This document shows, piece after piece, positions 1-7,421 of a DNA stretch of 64,000 nucleotides (positions within the stretch are counted from its first letter, which is position 1; each line of letters begins with the position of its first letter). The stretch is from an uncultured Chlorobiaceae bacterium (GTDB lineage Bacteria > Bacteroidota > Chlorobiia > Chlorobiales > Chlorobiaceae): positions 51,745 through 115,744 of the forward strand of contig CAIRXW010000003.1 in assembly GCA_903882665.1 (NCBI GenBank). Reading direction: 5' to 3'. The position numbers and the translations under genes are program-made. The notes under the pieces were generated by a model, which saw only the letters and a program-made list of their open reading frames with translations, searched no databases and was not told where the DNA came from.

Positions 1-128
1 TGCTGTAACTGCTTTTTATAGGAGTAAACGTAGTGTTTGGAAACTTTGCCTTTTTGCGCCTTGTAGAATGCCTCATAAAGATTCTTCAGATCAGCTATCT
101 GCTGAAGCAACTGCCCCTGACGTTTCAT
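1..128 (-). CDS. DGR reverse transcriptase, N-terminal 42 codons (cut by window edge)
   Basis: The frame starts with ATG at 128 and is still open at base 1, so only the N-terminus is present. The visible protein begins MKRQGQLLQQIADLKNLYEA and continues with a basic K/R-rich stretch (AFYKAQKGKVSKHY). This matches the usual opening of reverse transcriptases of diversity-generating retroelements (short 'MKR.G.L...I....NL..A...A.KGK' start). The catalytic YxDD region lies outside the window. It overlaps the end of the HRDC gene by 38 bp, so the two are probably translated together. In a DGR the enzyme copies a template-repeat RNA with errors at adenines and the cDNA replaces the variable repeat of the target gene. 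The identification rests on the N-terminal pattern plus its position after an HRDC gene and a target with a variable-repeat-like end. Confidence 0.8.
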   Translation of the reverse strand, partial: MKRQGQLLQQIADLKNLYEAFYKAQKGKVSKHYVYSYKKQLQ

Positions 129-564
129 TGGGTTCCGGGTTTTCAATGAAATAGTGAGCAAAACGCTCGGTTTTCTTTTCGCCAATGCCTTTGATGCTGA
201 GCATACTTTTGATGGTGATCTCTTCGAGTTTTGCGAGTTCGGCAAGCTCTTCGTCGGTAAAGACGATAAAGGCCGAGAGCCCTTCTGTTGCGGCTACTGT
301 TTTGCGTATTTCACGCAGGTGCGAAAATTTCTGAAATGTTGGCTCATCGAGCACTTGACGGTAATCAACCTTTGCCTTGCTCCCGGATACCGCGCTGAAG
401 GCTTGCTCGATGTAACGAACACAAAAGCACCAGTTGGCTCCGTTATTGTTGCTGATCAGCTTTTGCTCAATTTCCAGAATTTTATGTGCTTTGAGAAAGG
501 TGTTCATCTCCTGTAGCGCGCTCCCGCTGTCACCGATGGGTATGGTAAAAAGTTTTATCTGCAT
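91..564 (-). CDS. HRDC-domain DGR accessory protein
   Basis: A 157-aa protein. The second half is an HRDC (helicase and RNase D C-terminal) fold: a block near residues 75-150 has the typical pattern of a short hydrophobic helix, 'FTDEELAELA', then 'LSIKGIGEKKTERF'. HRDC domains bind nucleic acids. The first half (residues 1-70) is not a known catalytic domain and contains 'NWCFCVRYIE'. The gene sits between the presumed DGR target and the reverse transcriptase and overlaps the latter by 38 bp. From established knowledge, HRDC proteins form one of the accessory families of DGRs, alternative to Avd, so the likely role is handling the template RNA or cDNA during retrohoming. That role is inferred. 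No clear ribosome binding site precedes the ATG. Confidence 0.8.
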   Translation of the reverse strand: MQIKLFTIPIGDSGSALQEMNTFLKAHKILEIEQKLISNNNGANWCFCVRYIEQAFSAVSGSKAKVDYRQVLDEPTFQKFSHLREIRKTVAATEGLSAFIVFTDEELAELAKLEEITIKSMLSIKGIGEKKTERFAHYFIENPEPNETSGAVASADS

Positions 565-603
565 GAGCGATTGATCATTGTCACTTTTTCAAAAATGTCG
601 GCG

Positions 604-620
604 GACCACCTTCGGTGGTC
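604..620. repeat. Small perfect hairpin downstream of the target gene
   Basis: GACCACC at 604-610 and GGTGGTC at 614-620 form a perfect 7-bp stem with a 3-nt loop. It lies in the 181-bp spacer between the DGR target stop codon and the HRDC start. There is no T-run beside it, so it does not look like an intrinsic terminator. Confidence 0.6.
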
Positions 621-636
621 GGTTCTGTAGTCGGTG

Positions 637-700
637 GTTACATGAAAATCATGGCGCACGGCAGTTCGTCCCTCTCTGCCGTTCACCACGATTTTGTAAC
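637..700. repeat. Long imperfect inverted repeat 3' of the variable repeat
   Basis: The left arm 637-664 and right arm 676-700 pair almost completely: GTTAC/GTAAC, AAAATC/GATTTT and ACGGCAG/CTGCCGT are exact, with three mismatches and one 3-nt bulge between them, around an 11-nt loop. It starts about 45 bp past the target stop codon (transcription leftward). In DGRs a hairpin or cruciform just downstream of the variable repeat is known to help target recognition, so this is a candidate for that function. It could instead stabilise mRNA or attenuate transcription between target and HRDC gene. No T-tract follows it. Confidence 0.65.
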
Positions 701-745
701 TGCCCTCTCGCTCAAAAAGCAAAGCCGGAATGAGCTGCCAACTGA

Positions 746-2989
746 CTACGGGACGAAAACAAGGCGGAAGCCAACGTAGTTGTACCGGCTGACGGGTAGG
801 CGGTTGCGCCGATAAGCCGACCGACAGCGCTCGGCAGGGTTGTACCAGCTCCCGCCACGAAGAACACGGTTCGAACCGGTTGCAGGGCCAATCGGATTTT
901 CAACTATCCCCTTTGCTTTACACTCGTCATAAAAGCTCTCACCATACCAGTCGGTGCACCACTCCCACACATTGCCGTGCATATTGTACAATCCAAACGC
1001 ATTAGGTTCCAGACTCTCAACTGCTACCGTATTATTCCGATACTCTCCTTTAGGGTGTTTGTTGTACGGAAAGTTGCCGTTATAATTCGCCTGTTTTGTT
1101 GTCAGATTTTCACCTGTACTGAATGGTGTTGTTGTGCCTGCCCGGCATGCATACTCCCACTCCGCTTCTGTGGGCAACCGGTATGTTTTCCCGGTTTTTG
1201 AACTCAACCAGGAACAATATGCCGTAGCATCGTTCCAGCTTACATGCAACACCGGATGATTGTATTCTTCTGGTTGACGCTTCTCTCCCGACACACCATG
1301 CCGCCAGTTTATACCCGTTTTATCAATCCACGCTTTTCCATCCCATATTCTGCTGCTGTTTTGCTTTTCCGCCTCTGTCTGATACTTTAACTCTTCAATA
1401 AATCTCTTGAAATCAGCGATGGTCACCGCATATTTGCACATATAATAATCAGACAATGTTACAGAATGCTGCATCTCAATATTTTCTCTGCCTCTTTCGT
1501 TGTCTGGACTGCCCATTAAAAACTCGTCACGTTCTATCCTTACATAATTTGATAAAACAAGAGAAGCTATACCAGCTTCCGAACAAAACTGTTTTACCAT
1601 ATCCATTCCGGTAAAATCAAGCTTCATGGCAAAATCAGGATTTTCGGCAGCTTCTTTTGCCAGAAAAAACTCAAGAATTGACTTATGGGAAAATTTCCAG
1701 TTGTTTTCTGCGTCACGCGTCATAAGCGATTCTCCTGTCATGTGATAATCTTGTAAATCAACATTAACATCAGTCGCATCTTTTCTGGATAAATAAAGCA
1801 CTTTTGTCTCTTTTCGTTTTTCGTAAATGCGCAAAGCTATCTGGCGAGAATAGTAATGAAGACTTTGTCTGAATTTTTCAGAGTCGTTATGTTCATCTTC
1901 CCTTTTTTTAACTTCCCTGTTAATCCATCCATCTACAAGAGCTTGATAAATTTGATATGTATTGCTGTATCTTTTTGTGCTATCAACCAGCACCTCAATG
2001 TAATTAAGCAGCATCGGGCGAACCATAAGTTTTTTAGAATTGTGCACAATTTGACTGGCAATGGCTTTTTTTCTGCGTTTCCGGATATTTAACTTGCCAT
2101 ATTTTTTATCCAGATACCGATTAATATCATGGTCATCAAACGGTGAGAGATACATTTTCACCAGTTCATAGTTACCCTTGTCATCATGGCGTCTGATTTC
2201 CAGTTTATATGGCTTGTTCTCATTCTGTTCAGGAAAATATTGTGTTCGACAGGTCATAACAACCTTACGGAAATCACATACGGAGTCAATCACCTCATTG
2301 AGTACCTTGTCAAACCATTGTTTATCATTATCATTGCCATTATTGCTTTCAGGACAATCTACAAGTGTATCGGGAGGTATCAATTTATTATACTCATCGA
2401 AAGCATCAAGCAATAATATTGTTTTTGCTGGATCTTCTTTTTTTTTGATCTTTTTGATGTTATCAAGAATTTTCGTATCACCAAAAGGCAACAATTTTAT
2501 TTTATATTTTTTTTTAAAATTAAAAAACGAGGTGTACCTCCAATAAAGATTGATCATAAATGTTGTTTTCCCCATTCCAGAGTCCGCAAGCACCAGGTAA
2601 AATCTGTTTTCTTCTTTTTTCCTGAATGCTTCTTCTATAAAAAACGGTATTAATGGTTTCCGCACAATAAAAGCACCAGAGGTACCTGGCTCATCCTCAA
2701 TTGAGGGGGTAATATTCTGTGCTCTGGTCTCAATATAGTATTGTGTTTTAGACTGCACATTCTCAGGATTAAACTGATATTCAACCAACTCCCTGCTTGT
2801 CTTGCAGTTTCGATAATGATTGTACAATCGTTTAATGAGTAATCTGCAGCAATAAAAAATAAAGCCCACAACTCCCCAGGTTGCCCAGCCTTGTGTTCCG
2901 GTCAATGCGTTGTTTATCCAGTCAATGATCATCTTCATGCTTTTATCACTTATGATTTCAACTCGCCTTATATTTATTTCAGGATTCAA
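746..2989 (-). CDS. DGR target protein: membrane-linked NACHT/STAND NTPase with C-terminal FGE/C-type-lectin fold
   Basis: A 747-aa protein. A hydrophobic segment lies at about residues 36-52. A NACHT-type P-loop NTPase follows: Walker A ADSGMGKTT (135-143) and Walker B ILLLDAFDEY (191-200), the acidic form typical of NACHT proteins. A helical region then leads to a formylglycine-generating-enzyme/sulfatase-modifying fold (about 487-747) with LMGSP, RLPTEAEWEYACRAG, NVWEWC and RVLRGGSW. That final fold is the usual carrier of DGR variable repeats. Likely role (inferred): a signalling or sensor ATPase whose ligand-binding tip is diversified. Residue 1 is a TTG codon preceded by AAAGG; an ATG at 2938 would give 730 aa. 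The gene overlaps the upstream 118-aa gene by 11 bp. The NTPase-coding part is visibly more AT-rich than the 3' end, which suggests transfer or domain shuffling. Confidence 0.85.
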   Translation of the reverse strand: MNPEINIRRVEIISDKSMKMIIDWINNALTGTQGWATWGVVGFIFYCCRLLIKRLYNHYRNCKTSRELVEYQFNPENVQSKTQYYIETRAQNITPSIEDEPGTSGAFIVRKPLIPFFIEEAFRKKEENRFYLVLADSGMGKTTFMINLYWRYTSFFNFKKKYKIKLLPFGDTKILDNIKKIKKKEDPAKTILLLDAFDEYNKLIPPDTLVDCPESNNGNDNDKQWFDKVLNEVIDSVCDFRKVVMTCRTQYFPEQNENKPYKLEIRRHDDKGNYELVKMYLSPFDDHDINRYLDKKYGKLNIRKRRKKAIASQIVHNSKKLMVRPMLLNYIEVLVDSTKRYSNTYQIYQALVDGWINREVKKREDEHNDSEKFRQSLHYYSRQIALRIYEKRKETKVLYLSRKDATDVNVDLQDYHMTGESLMTRDAENNWKFSHKSILEFFLAKEAAENPDFAMKLDFTGMDMVKQFCSEAGIASLVLSNYVRIERDEFLMGSPDNERGRENIEMQHSVTLSDYYMCKYAVTIADFKRFIEELKYQTEAEKQNSSRIWDGKAWIDKTGINWRHGVSGEKRQPEEYNHPVLHVSWNDATAYCSWLSSKTGKTYRLPTEAEWEYACRAGTTTPFSTGENLTTKQANYNGNFPYNKHPKGEYRNNTVAVESLEPNAFGLYNMHGNVWEWCTDWYGESFYDECKAKGIVENPIGPATGSNRVLRGGSWYNPAERCRSAYRRNRLPVSRYNYVGFRLVFVP
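749..871 (-). repeat. Putative DGR variable repeat (VR) at the 3' end of the target gene
   Basis: The last ~40 codons of the target gene encode RVLRGGSW, then a divergent stretch, then GFRLV and the stop. In formylglycine-generating-enzyme-type DGR targets the equivalent stretch is where asparagine AAC/AAT codons of the template are mutated. Here most codons at the expected Asn positions end in C or T (TAC, AAC, CGC, TAT, CGC, AAC, CGC, GTC, AGC, TAC, AAC, TAC), while framework codons (Gly, Ser, Trp, Cys, Arg, Gly-Phe-Arg) are conserved. That is what adenine-directed mutagenesis of AAY codons would leave. The exact borders need the template repeat, which is not in the window. Confidence 0.7.
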
Positions 2990-3335
2990 AAAAGACCTTT
3001 CTCAAACCCCCACCATCATCGATGGAAAGAATATTCCCTCCTTGGAACTCTGCCTGACAGCGGTTGATATTGAACATCTTTTCGAATGTTGTTTCCAGGA
3101 CGATGACTGCTTTGAGGTTAAGTTTGGTGTCGGCGAGTTTTTGCTCTCTGGTTTTGATCTTTTTGCAAAGGCCGAATGTCGGGTTGCTGAGGCTGCGATT
3201 ACCGATAACGTTCTCTCCTGCCGGTAAGTTAAAGAAGGAATGATGGTCACGGAGAAACCTTGCTTCGCTTTCGTAGCCATTGGCCACGCCTGCCTTTTTT
3301 GCATGAGCCCAAAGTTCTGCCAGTTGAGGTGTCAT
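2979..3335 (-). CDS. Hypothetical protein upstream of the DGR target
   Basis: A 118-aa soluble protein that I do not recognise. Visible features are an alanine-rich helical start (LAELWAHAKKAGVANG), the segment FFNLPAGENVIGNRSLSNP, a lysine-rich stretch (CKKIKTREQKLADTKLNLK) and a glycine-rich end. There is no signal peptide or membrane helix. Its stop overlaps the TTG start of the target gene by 11 bp, so it is probably the first gene of the DGR operon and translationally coupled to the target. No good ribosome binding site precedes the ATG. Opposite-strand and out-of-phase frames over the same bases look less protein-like. It may be a partner of the NTPase or a remnant of a larger gene. Confidence 0.5.
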   Translation of the reverse strand: MTPQLAELWAHAKKAGVANGYESEARFLRDHHSFFNLPAGENVIGNRSLSNPTFGLCKKIKTREQKLADTKLNLKAVIVLETTFEKMFNINRCQAEFQGGNILSIDDGGGLRKVFFES

Positions 3336-3737
3336 GAAGGAAAAGTGACCAGTGCAACAAAATAATCCGCACTCAAAAGCACGTTAAAACGCAGCAGTGA
3401 TGTAATTTGCTAAATACAAAATAGCTGCGTGATATACAAGTGAGGTTGGAGGGACTCCCCTTGCCACTTTATGACAAAAAAGGCGTTCAGGATAGCGGAC
3501 GGGCTGGTAAACGGAAGCATATTCTGATGCCTATTCCATAATTTACGGCCTTTGATTCCATAATTTACGTTTTTATATCTTCATATATCAACTAGTTAAA
3601 TCTAATCGAGCAGGTTTTCCGCCCTTATCGCTTACTCTTATAGACAGGCTCTGAATAACCTGATCCGCCGGAAATCGGAAGAAAGAGCGTCTGACGTTAT
3701 GACAGGTCATCAATAACGGATTTCAAAGCGACGCATT
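3336..3737. other. 402-bp intergenic region with a 15-bp direct repeat
   Basis: This separates the leftward DGR operon from the rightward DUF4405 gene, so both promoters should be here. No open frame of note is seen. The only clear structure is the direct repeat at 3533-3569; the rest is AT-rich and unremarkable. No copy of the variable repeat (template repeat) is present. Confidence 0.5.
3533..3569. repeat. Tandem-spaced direct repeat ATTCCATAATTTACG x2
   Basis: The 15-mer occurs at 3533-3547 and exactly again at 3555-3569, with start-to-start spacing of 22 bp, or two helical turns. That geometry suits a dimeric regulator operator between the divergent genes. It could also be a leftover of a mobile-element end. 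No transposase is nearby. Confidence 0.5.
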
Positions 3738-4439
3738 ATGAAAAAATCTTTCAGTTGGCGGGTGTTTACAAGCTTCGGGCTTTTTCTCTCTTTTTTCATG
3801 CTTCTCGTCTCAGGCGTGATTCTTTATATTTTTCCAGGCAGAAGTCCGGGAGTTGTCTGGGTGATGGGCGGACTTACAAAACCAGCCTGGCAAAATCAGC
3901 ATATCATTTTTGGATTCGCCTTTTCCCTGCTCTCTCTTGGCCATCTTTTTCTTATTAACTGGCATGCGTTCCTCTCCTACCTGAAAACAAAGACAACCCA
4001 GGGAATGGAGCGCCCCATCGAACTGTTGACGATACTCATTCTCTCACTGGTTGTTGGTTTCGGTACCTTTTTCAATATCCAGCCTTTTTCGGCCATTCTT
4101 GAGTTTGGTAAAAAAATCTCAAACTCCTGGGAGCCGAAAGAAAAACAGACACCGAAGCCTTTTGCTGAACGTTTGACGCTTGCGGATTTTTCTCAGCAAG
4201 AGGCTCACGGGGAGCATCACAAAGCGTATGGTCAGAAAGTGGAGGATTTTGACACCCCAGGCTCATCGTCATCAAGGGAACTTGCTTTCAGTGAGGAAGA
4301 AAATGAATCTGCCCCCGACAGCTCCGACAGAAGAAGCAACGCCATTACCGAAGAGCAGAGCAGGCCCGTGAGCGATGTGCAGGCACCTGATGACGCATTG
4401 CATCGCCGAACACAAAAGAGTTGTTCATCATGCCACTAA
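3738..4439 (+). CDS. DUF4405-type membrane protein ending in a CxxCH haem motif
   Basis: A 233-aa protein. About four hydrophobic helices occupy residues 8-125 (near 10-32, 48-72 and 92-112), with histidines in HIIFGF, LGHLFL and NWHAF that could ligate b-type haem, as in DUF4405/cytochrome-b-like proteins. A charged, low-complexity tail (residues 130-225) follows. The last five residues are CSSCH, a complete c-type haem attachment motif directly before the stop. The likely role is membrane electron transfer, but the redox partner is unknown. The gene is monocistronic. The tail is rich in Ser/Glu and looks disordered, so the terminal haem may be flexible. The family assignment is moderate; the motif is read directly from the sequence. 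Confidence 0.65.
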   Translation: MKKSFSWRVFTSFGLFLSFFMLLVSGVILYIFPGRSPGVVWVMGGLTKPAWQNQHIIFGFAFSLLSLGHLFLINWHAFLSYLKTKTTQGMERPIELLTILILSLVVGFGTFFNIQPFSAILEFGKKISNSWEPKEKQTPKPFAERLTLADFSQQEAHGEHHKAYGQKVEDFDTPGSSSSRELAFSEEENESAPDSSDRRSNAITEEQSRPVSDVQAPDDALHRRTQKSCSSCH

Positions 4440-4742
4440 AGGAGTACCAAATGCAATCCCGAGATACCTCCAAGAGCGGAACAAGTGACGCGTGGATTTT
4501 TTTCAGACACAAAGAAGCTTAAAATATTTCGGGAACGGCAAATTTGCTTTCTTTATTTATCTTCCATCTTTCTTGATCATACAGTATCAACGGAATCAAC
4601 AGGAAGAATTCCCTGATAATCTGTAACTTTCATGCAAAGCCGAAGCCGGTTTTGTATGAATTTTTCCTTTCAACTTATTGATATAAAAAGAGTTCGAGGG
4701 ATTAACATAACACGATTTCCACTAACAAGGGATTAAAAAAGT
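4440..4742. other. 303-bp intergenic region upstream of dapA
   Basis: No gene or strong hairpin is seen. The right part is AT-rich and probably carries the dapA promoter; no convincing -35/-10 pair can be assigned. A GGGA element about 11 nt before the dapA ATG is the only ribosome-binding-site candidate. Confidence 0.4.
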
Positions 4743-5633
4743 ATGTCCACACGATACCTTTCAGGATCTGCCGTTGCTCTGGTAACCCCGTTCAAAGCGG
4801 ACAGCTCCGTCGATACCGATGCATTAAGACGGCTGGTGCAGTTTCATCTTGAGGCAGGAACCGATATCATCATAACCTGTGGAACGACGGGTGAGTCGCC
4901 TACACTTTCCGGGGATGAGCAGTTTGATATTATCCGCACCGTAAAGAGTGAGGCTGGCAACAATATTATCGTAGCAGCAGGTGCTGGCACCAATGATACA
5001 AAACATGCGGTTGAGCTGGCGAAAAATGCCGAGAAAGCTGGCGCTGCGGCGATTCTGTCGGTTGCTCCCTATTACAACAAGCCTTCGCAGGAGGGGATTT
5101 ATCAGCACTACCGCCATATCGCCGAGGCTGTCTCTGTGCCGATTATCATTTATAATGTTCCAGGGAGAACCGGGTGCAATGTTGCTGCGTCAACCATTCT
5201 GCGGCTTGCAAAAGATTTTGAAAATATTGCGGCCGTCAAGGAGGCTTCTGAAAATATCAGCCAGATCTCTGAGCTTCTTGAGGAAAGACCTGCACATTTT
5301 TCGGTGCTGACCGGTGAGGATTCGCTGATTCTGCCCTTCATGGCAATGGGGGGAGACGGAGCCATTTCTGTTGCGGCGAACCAGATTCCTTCACAGATCA
5401 AGCAACTGATCGAGGCTGCCAGACGGGGCGATCTTGAGTCTGCCCGCTCCATCAACCGCCGCTATCGCAAGCTGTTAAAACTGAACTTTATTGAGAGCAA
5501 TCCGGTGCCGGTAAAGTACGCCCTGTCAAGAATGAGGATGATCGAGGAGAATTACCGTCTGCCGCTGGTACCGCTCTCAGCCGAAAATAAACAGCTCGTC
5601 GACCAGGAGCTGAAGTCACTTGGCCTCATCTGA
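4743..5633 (+). CDS. dapA: 4-hydroxy-tetrahydrodipicolinate synthase
   Basis: A 296-aa cytosolic TIM-barrel enzyme, the usual family length. It condenses pyruvate with L-aspartate semialdehyde in the first committed step of lysine and meso-diaminopimelate synthesis. Visible motifs are [20 protein letters not shown] (substrate site), YYNKPSQEG, the catalytic-tyrosine region [10 protein letters not shown] and the Schiff-base lysine in AAVKEASEN. The gene stands alone, with convergent gcvPA downstream separated by an inverted repeat. Confidence 0.97.
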   Translation: MSTRYLSGSAVALVTPFKADSSVDTDALRRLVQFHLEAGTDIIITCGTTGESPTLSGDEQFDIIRTVKSEAGNNIIVAAGAGTNDTKHAVELAKNAEKAGAAAILSVAPYYNKPSQEGIYQHYRHIAEAVSVPIIIYNVPGRTGCNVAASTILRLAKDFENIAAVKEASENISQISELLEERPAHFSVLTGEDSLILPFMAMGGDGAISVAANQIPSQIKQLIEAARRGDLESARSINRRYRKLLKLNFIESNPVPVKYALSRMRMIEENYRLPLVPLSAENKQLVDQELKSLGLI

Positions 5634-5649
5634 ACAGCCCCCTCTTTCA

Positions 5650-5687
5650 GCCCTTTAAGCTGCTGGCCCGCCATTAGCTTAAAGGGC
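5650..5687. terminator. Inverted repeat between convergent dapA and gcvPA
   Basis: GCCCTTTAAGCT (5650-5661) pairs exactly with AGCTTAAAGGGC (5676-5687) around a 14-nt loop. It lies between two genes that converge, so it probably ends transcription from both sides, although neither side has a strong T-run. Confidence 0.55.
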
Positions 5688-5699
5688 CTGTAAGCCCTA

Positions 5700-7034
5700 T
5701 TACACCATCTCACCAAGCTTTACGGCAAAATCATCAAGTTCCTTGCGGCTCCGCTTCTCCGTAACAGCCACAAGCAAACCGGTTTCGCCGTGAGCAGCCA
5801 GGTCATAGCCGGCAAAAACCTTGTGCTCAAGCATCCGTTCAATGATGACCGCCGCTGAAACGGGTGTTTCAACAACAAACTCCCTGAAAAATGGCGACGT
5901 GTACTTCACGCAAAATCCCGGGATTGCGGCAATTTTTCCTGCCAGATAATGTGCACCCTGTGCTGATTGTGCGGCAACCTGCTGCAACCCCTCTTTACCG
6001 AGCAGCGACAGGTAGACGGCTGCCTGAAGGGCGTTAAGTGCCTGGTTGCTGCATATATTTGAGGTGGCTTTTTCGCGGCGGATATGCTGCTCGCGGGTCT
6101 GAAGAGTGAGAATAAAGCCATCTTCGCCATCGCGGTCTTTGGTCATGCCGACCAGACGGCCTGGAATCTTGCGGACCAGTTGCTGTTTTACCGTAAAAAT
6201 GCCAAGGTAGGGCCCTCCAAAACTCTGCGAAGAGCCAAGGGGCTGACCTTCACCAACTGCGATATCGGCTCCGTAACTTCCGGGAGCAGCAAGTACACCG
6301 AGTGAAAGCGGATCGGCAGAAACAACAAAAAGAGCACCCTTTTCATGGGCAATGGCCCCGATGGCTTCAACCTCTTCGAGGCAGCCGTAAAAGTTGGGTT
6401 GCTGTACCACCACAGCGGCCACATGGTCGCCGACAAGCTCCCTGAGTGCCGAAATGCTGCCAATACCCTCTTCAAGAGTGTTCTGTATCACGGCCTGGTG
6501 ACCTGCCGCTTCCAGATAGGTTTTCAGTACCGAGTTGTTCCAGGGGTGCAGTTTGCCTGCCACCACAACCTCGTTGCGGCCAGTGACGTTCATAGCCATC
6601 AAGACCGCTTCCGCCAGGGCTGTCGCCCCGTCATACATCGATGCGTTGGCAACATCCATCTCATAGAGGCGGCAAATCAGGCTTTGGTATTCGTAGATCG
6701 CCTGCAGGGTACCCTGTGAGACCTCCGCCTGGTAGGGCGTATATGCGGTATAGAATTCGCTGCGGGAGGTGATGGTCTTGATAGCAGCGGGAATGAAATG
6801 GTCATAAGCCCCTCCACCGAGAAAACTGACATAATCAGCGGTACTCTTGTTGGCCGCAGCAAGAGCTTCAAGCAGTTTGCGCACCTGTGGCTCATCTGAA
6901 GCCGAAAAAAGATCGAGCGCTCTCTTCAGGCGGATCTCTTCGGGAATATCCACAATAAGATCTTCAAAGGAGCTGACACCGATTGCCTTGAGCATCTCCT
7001 CCCTTTCTCCGGCAGTATTGACAATAAATGGCAT
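5700..7034 (-). CDS. gcvPA: Glycine dehydrogenase (decarboxylating) subunit 1
   Basis: A 444-aa protein corresponding to the N-terminal half of the glycine cleavage P-protein, as in bacteria with a two-subunit P-protein. With GcvPB it decarboxylates glycine and passes the aminomethyl group to the lipoyl arm of GcvH. Typical segments are [41 protein letters not shown] and GGPYLGIF. The PLP lysine is carried by the other subunit, GcvPB, which is not in this window. It follows gcvH by 3 bp, so the two form an operon. Confidence 0.95.
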   Translation of the reverse strand: MPFIVNTAGEREEMLKAIGVSSFEDLIVDIPEEIRLKRALDLFSASDEPQVRKLLEALAAANKSTADYVSFLGGGAYDHFIPAAIKTITSRSEFYTAYTPYQAEVSQGTLQAIYEYQSLICRLYEMDVANASMYDGATALAEAVLMAMNVTGRNEVVVAGKLHPWNNSVLKTYLEAAGHQAVIQNTLEEGIGSISALRELVGDHVAAVVVQQPNFYGCLEEVEAIGAIAHEKGALFVVSADPLSLGVLAAPGSYGADIAVGEGQPLGSSQSFGGPYLGIFTVKQQLVRKIPGRLVGMTKDRDGEDGFILTLQTREQHIRREKATSNICSNQALNALQAAVYLSLLGKEGLQQVAAQSAQGAHYLAGKIAAIPGFCVKYTSPFFREFVVETPVSAAVIIERMLEHKVFAGYDLAAHGETGLLVAVTEKRSRKELDDFAVKLGEMV

Positions 7035-7037
7035 TGT

Positions 7038-7421
7038 TTACTCCCCTGTGAGCTGACGATAGGCCTCAGCGTCAAGAAGTGCGAGAATTGCTTCCGGACT
7101 CTCAACTTTTATCTTGACCAGCCAGCCCTCTTTGTAGGGATCCTGGTTGACAATTTCGGCGCTGTCAAGCTGTGGGTTCAACTCAAGAAGTTCACCGGCA
7201 ATCGGTGCAAAAAGATCGGCAACCGTTTTTACCGCCTCGACCGTTCCAAAAACCTCATGCTGTTTCAGCACTGTTCCGATGGGTTTCAGCTCCACAAAAA
7301 CAATATCGCCAAGTTCATGCTGGGCAAAGTCAGTAATGCCGACCAGCGCGGTGGTGCCATCTTCGAGCAGTTTGATCCACTCATGGTCTTTGGTATAACG
7401 AAGATCTTCCGGAATAGTCAT
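7038..7421 (-). CDS. gcvH: Glycine cleavage system H protein
   Basis: A 127-aa lipoyl-domain protein, the family's usual size. It begins IPEDLRYTKDHEWIKL, contains GITDFAQHELGDIVFVELP-like sequence, and carries the lipoylated lysine in FGTVEAVKTVADLFAP. It shuttles the aminomethyl intermediate between the P, T and L proteins. It is first of a two-gene unit with gcvPA (3-bp spacing); T and L genes are not nearby. Confidence 0.96.
   Translation of the reverse strand: MTIPEDLRYTKDHEWIKLLEDGTTALVGITDFAQHELGDIVFVELKPIGTVLKQHEVFGTVEAVKTVADLFAPIAGELLELNPQLDSAEIVNQDPYKEGWLVKIKVESPEAILALLDAEAYRQLTGE

Noticed and set aside
868..877. GGTTCGAACC, a word like the T-loop of a tRNA gene
   Set aside because: It lies in the target coding sequence, and no acceptor or anticodon stems can be formed around it.
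712..903. A 63-aa minus-strand frame over the variable repeat
   Set aside because: It is the +1 frame of the target gene; GC-rich variable repeats lack stops in all frames, so this is a shadow.
565..3737. Template repeat of the DGR
   Set aside because: Searched by eye for an A-rich near-copy of the variable repeat in the spacers and flanks; none found, so none is reported.
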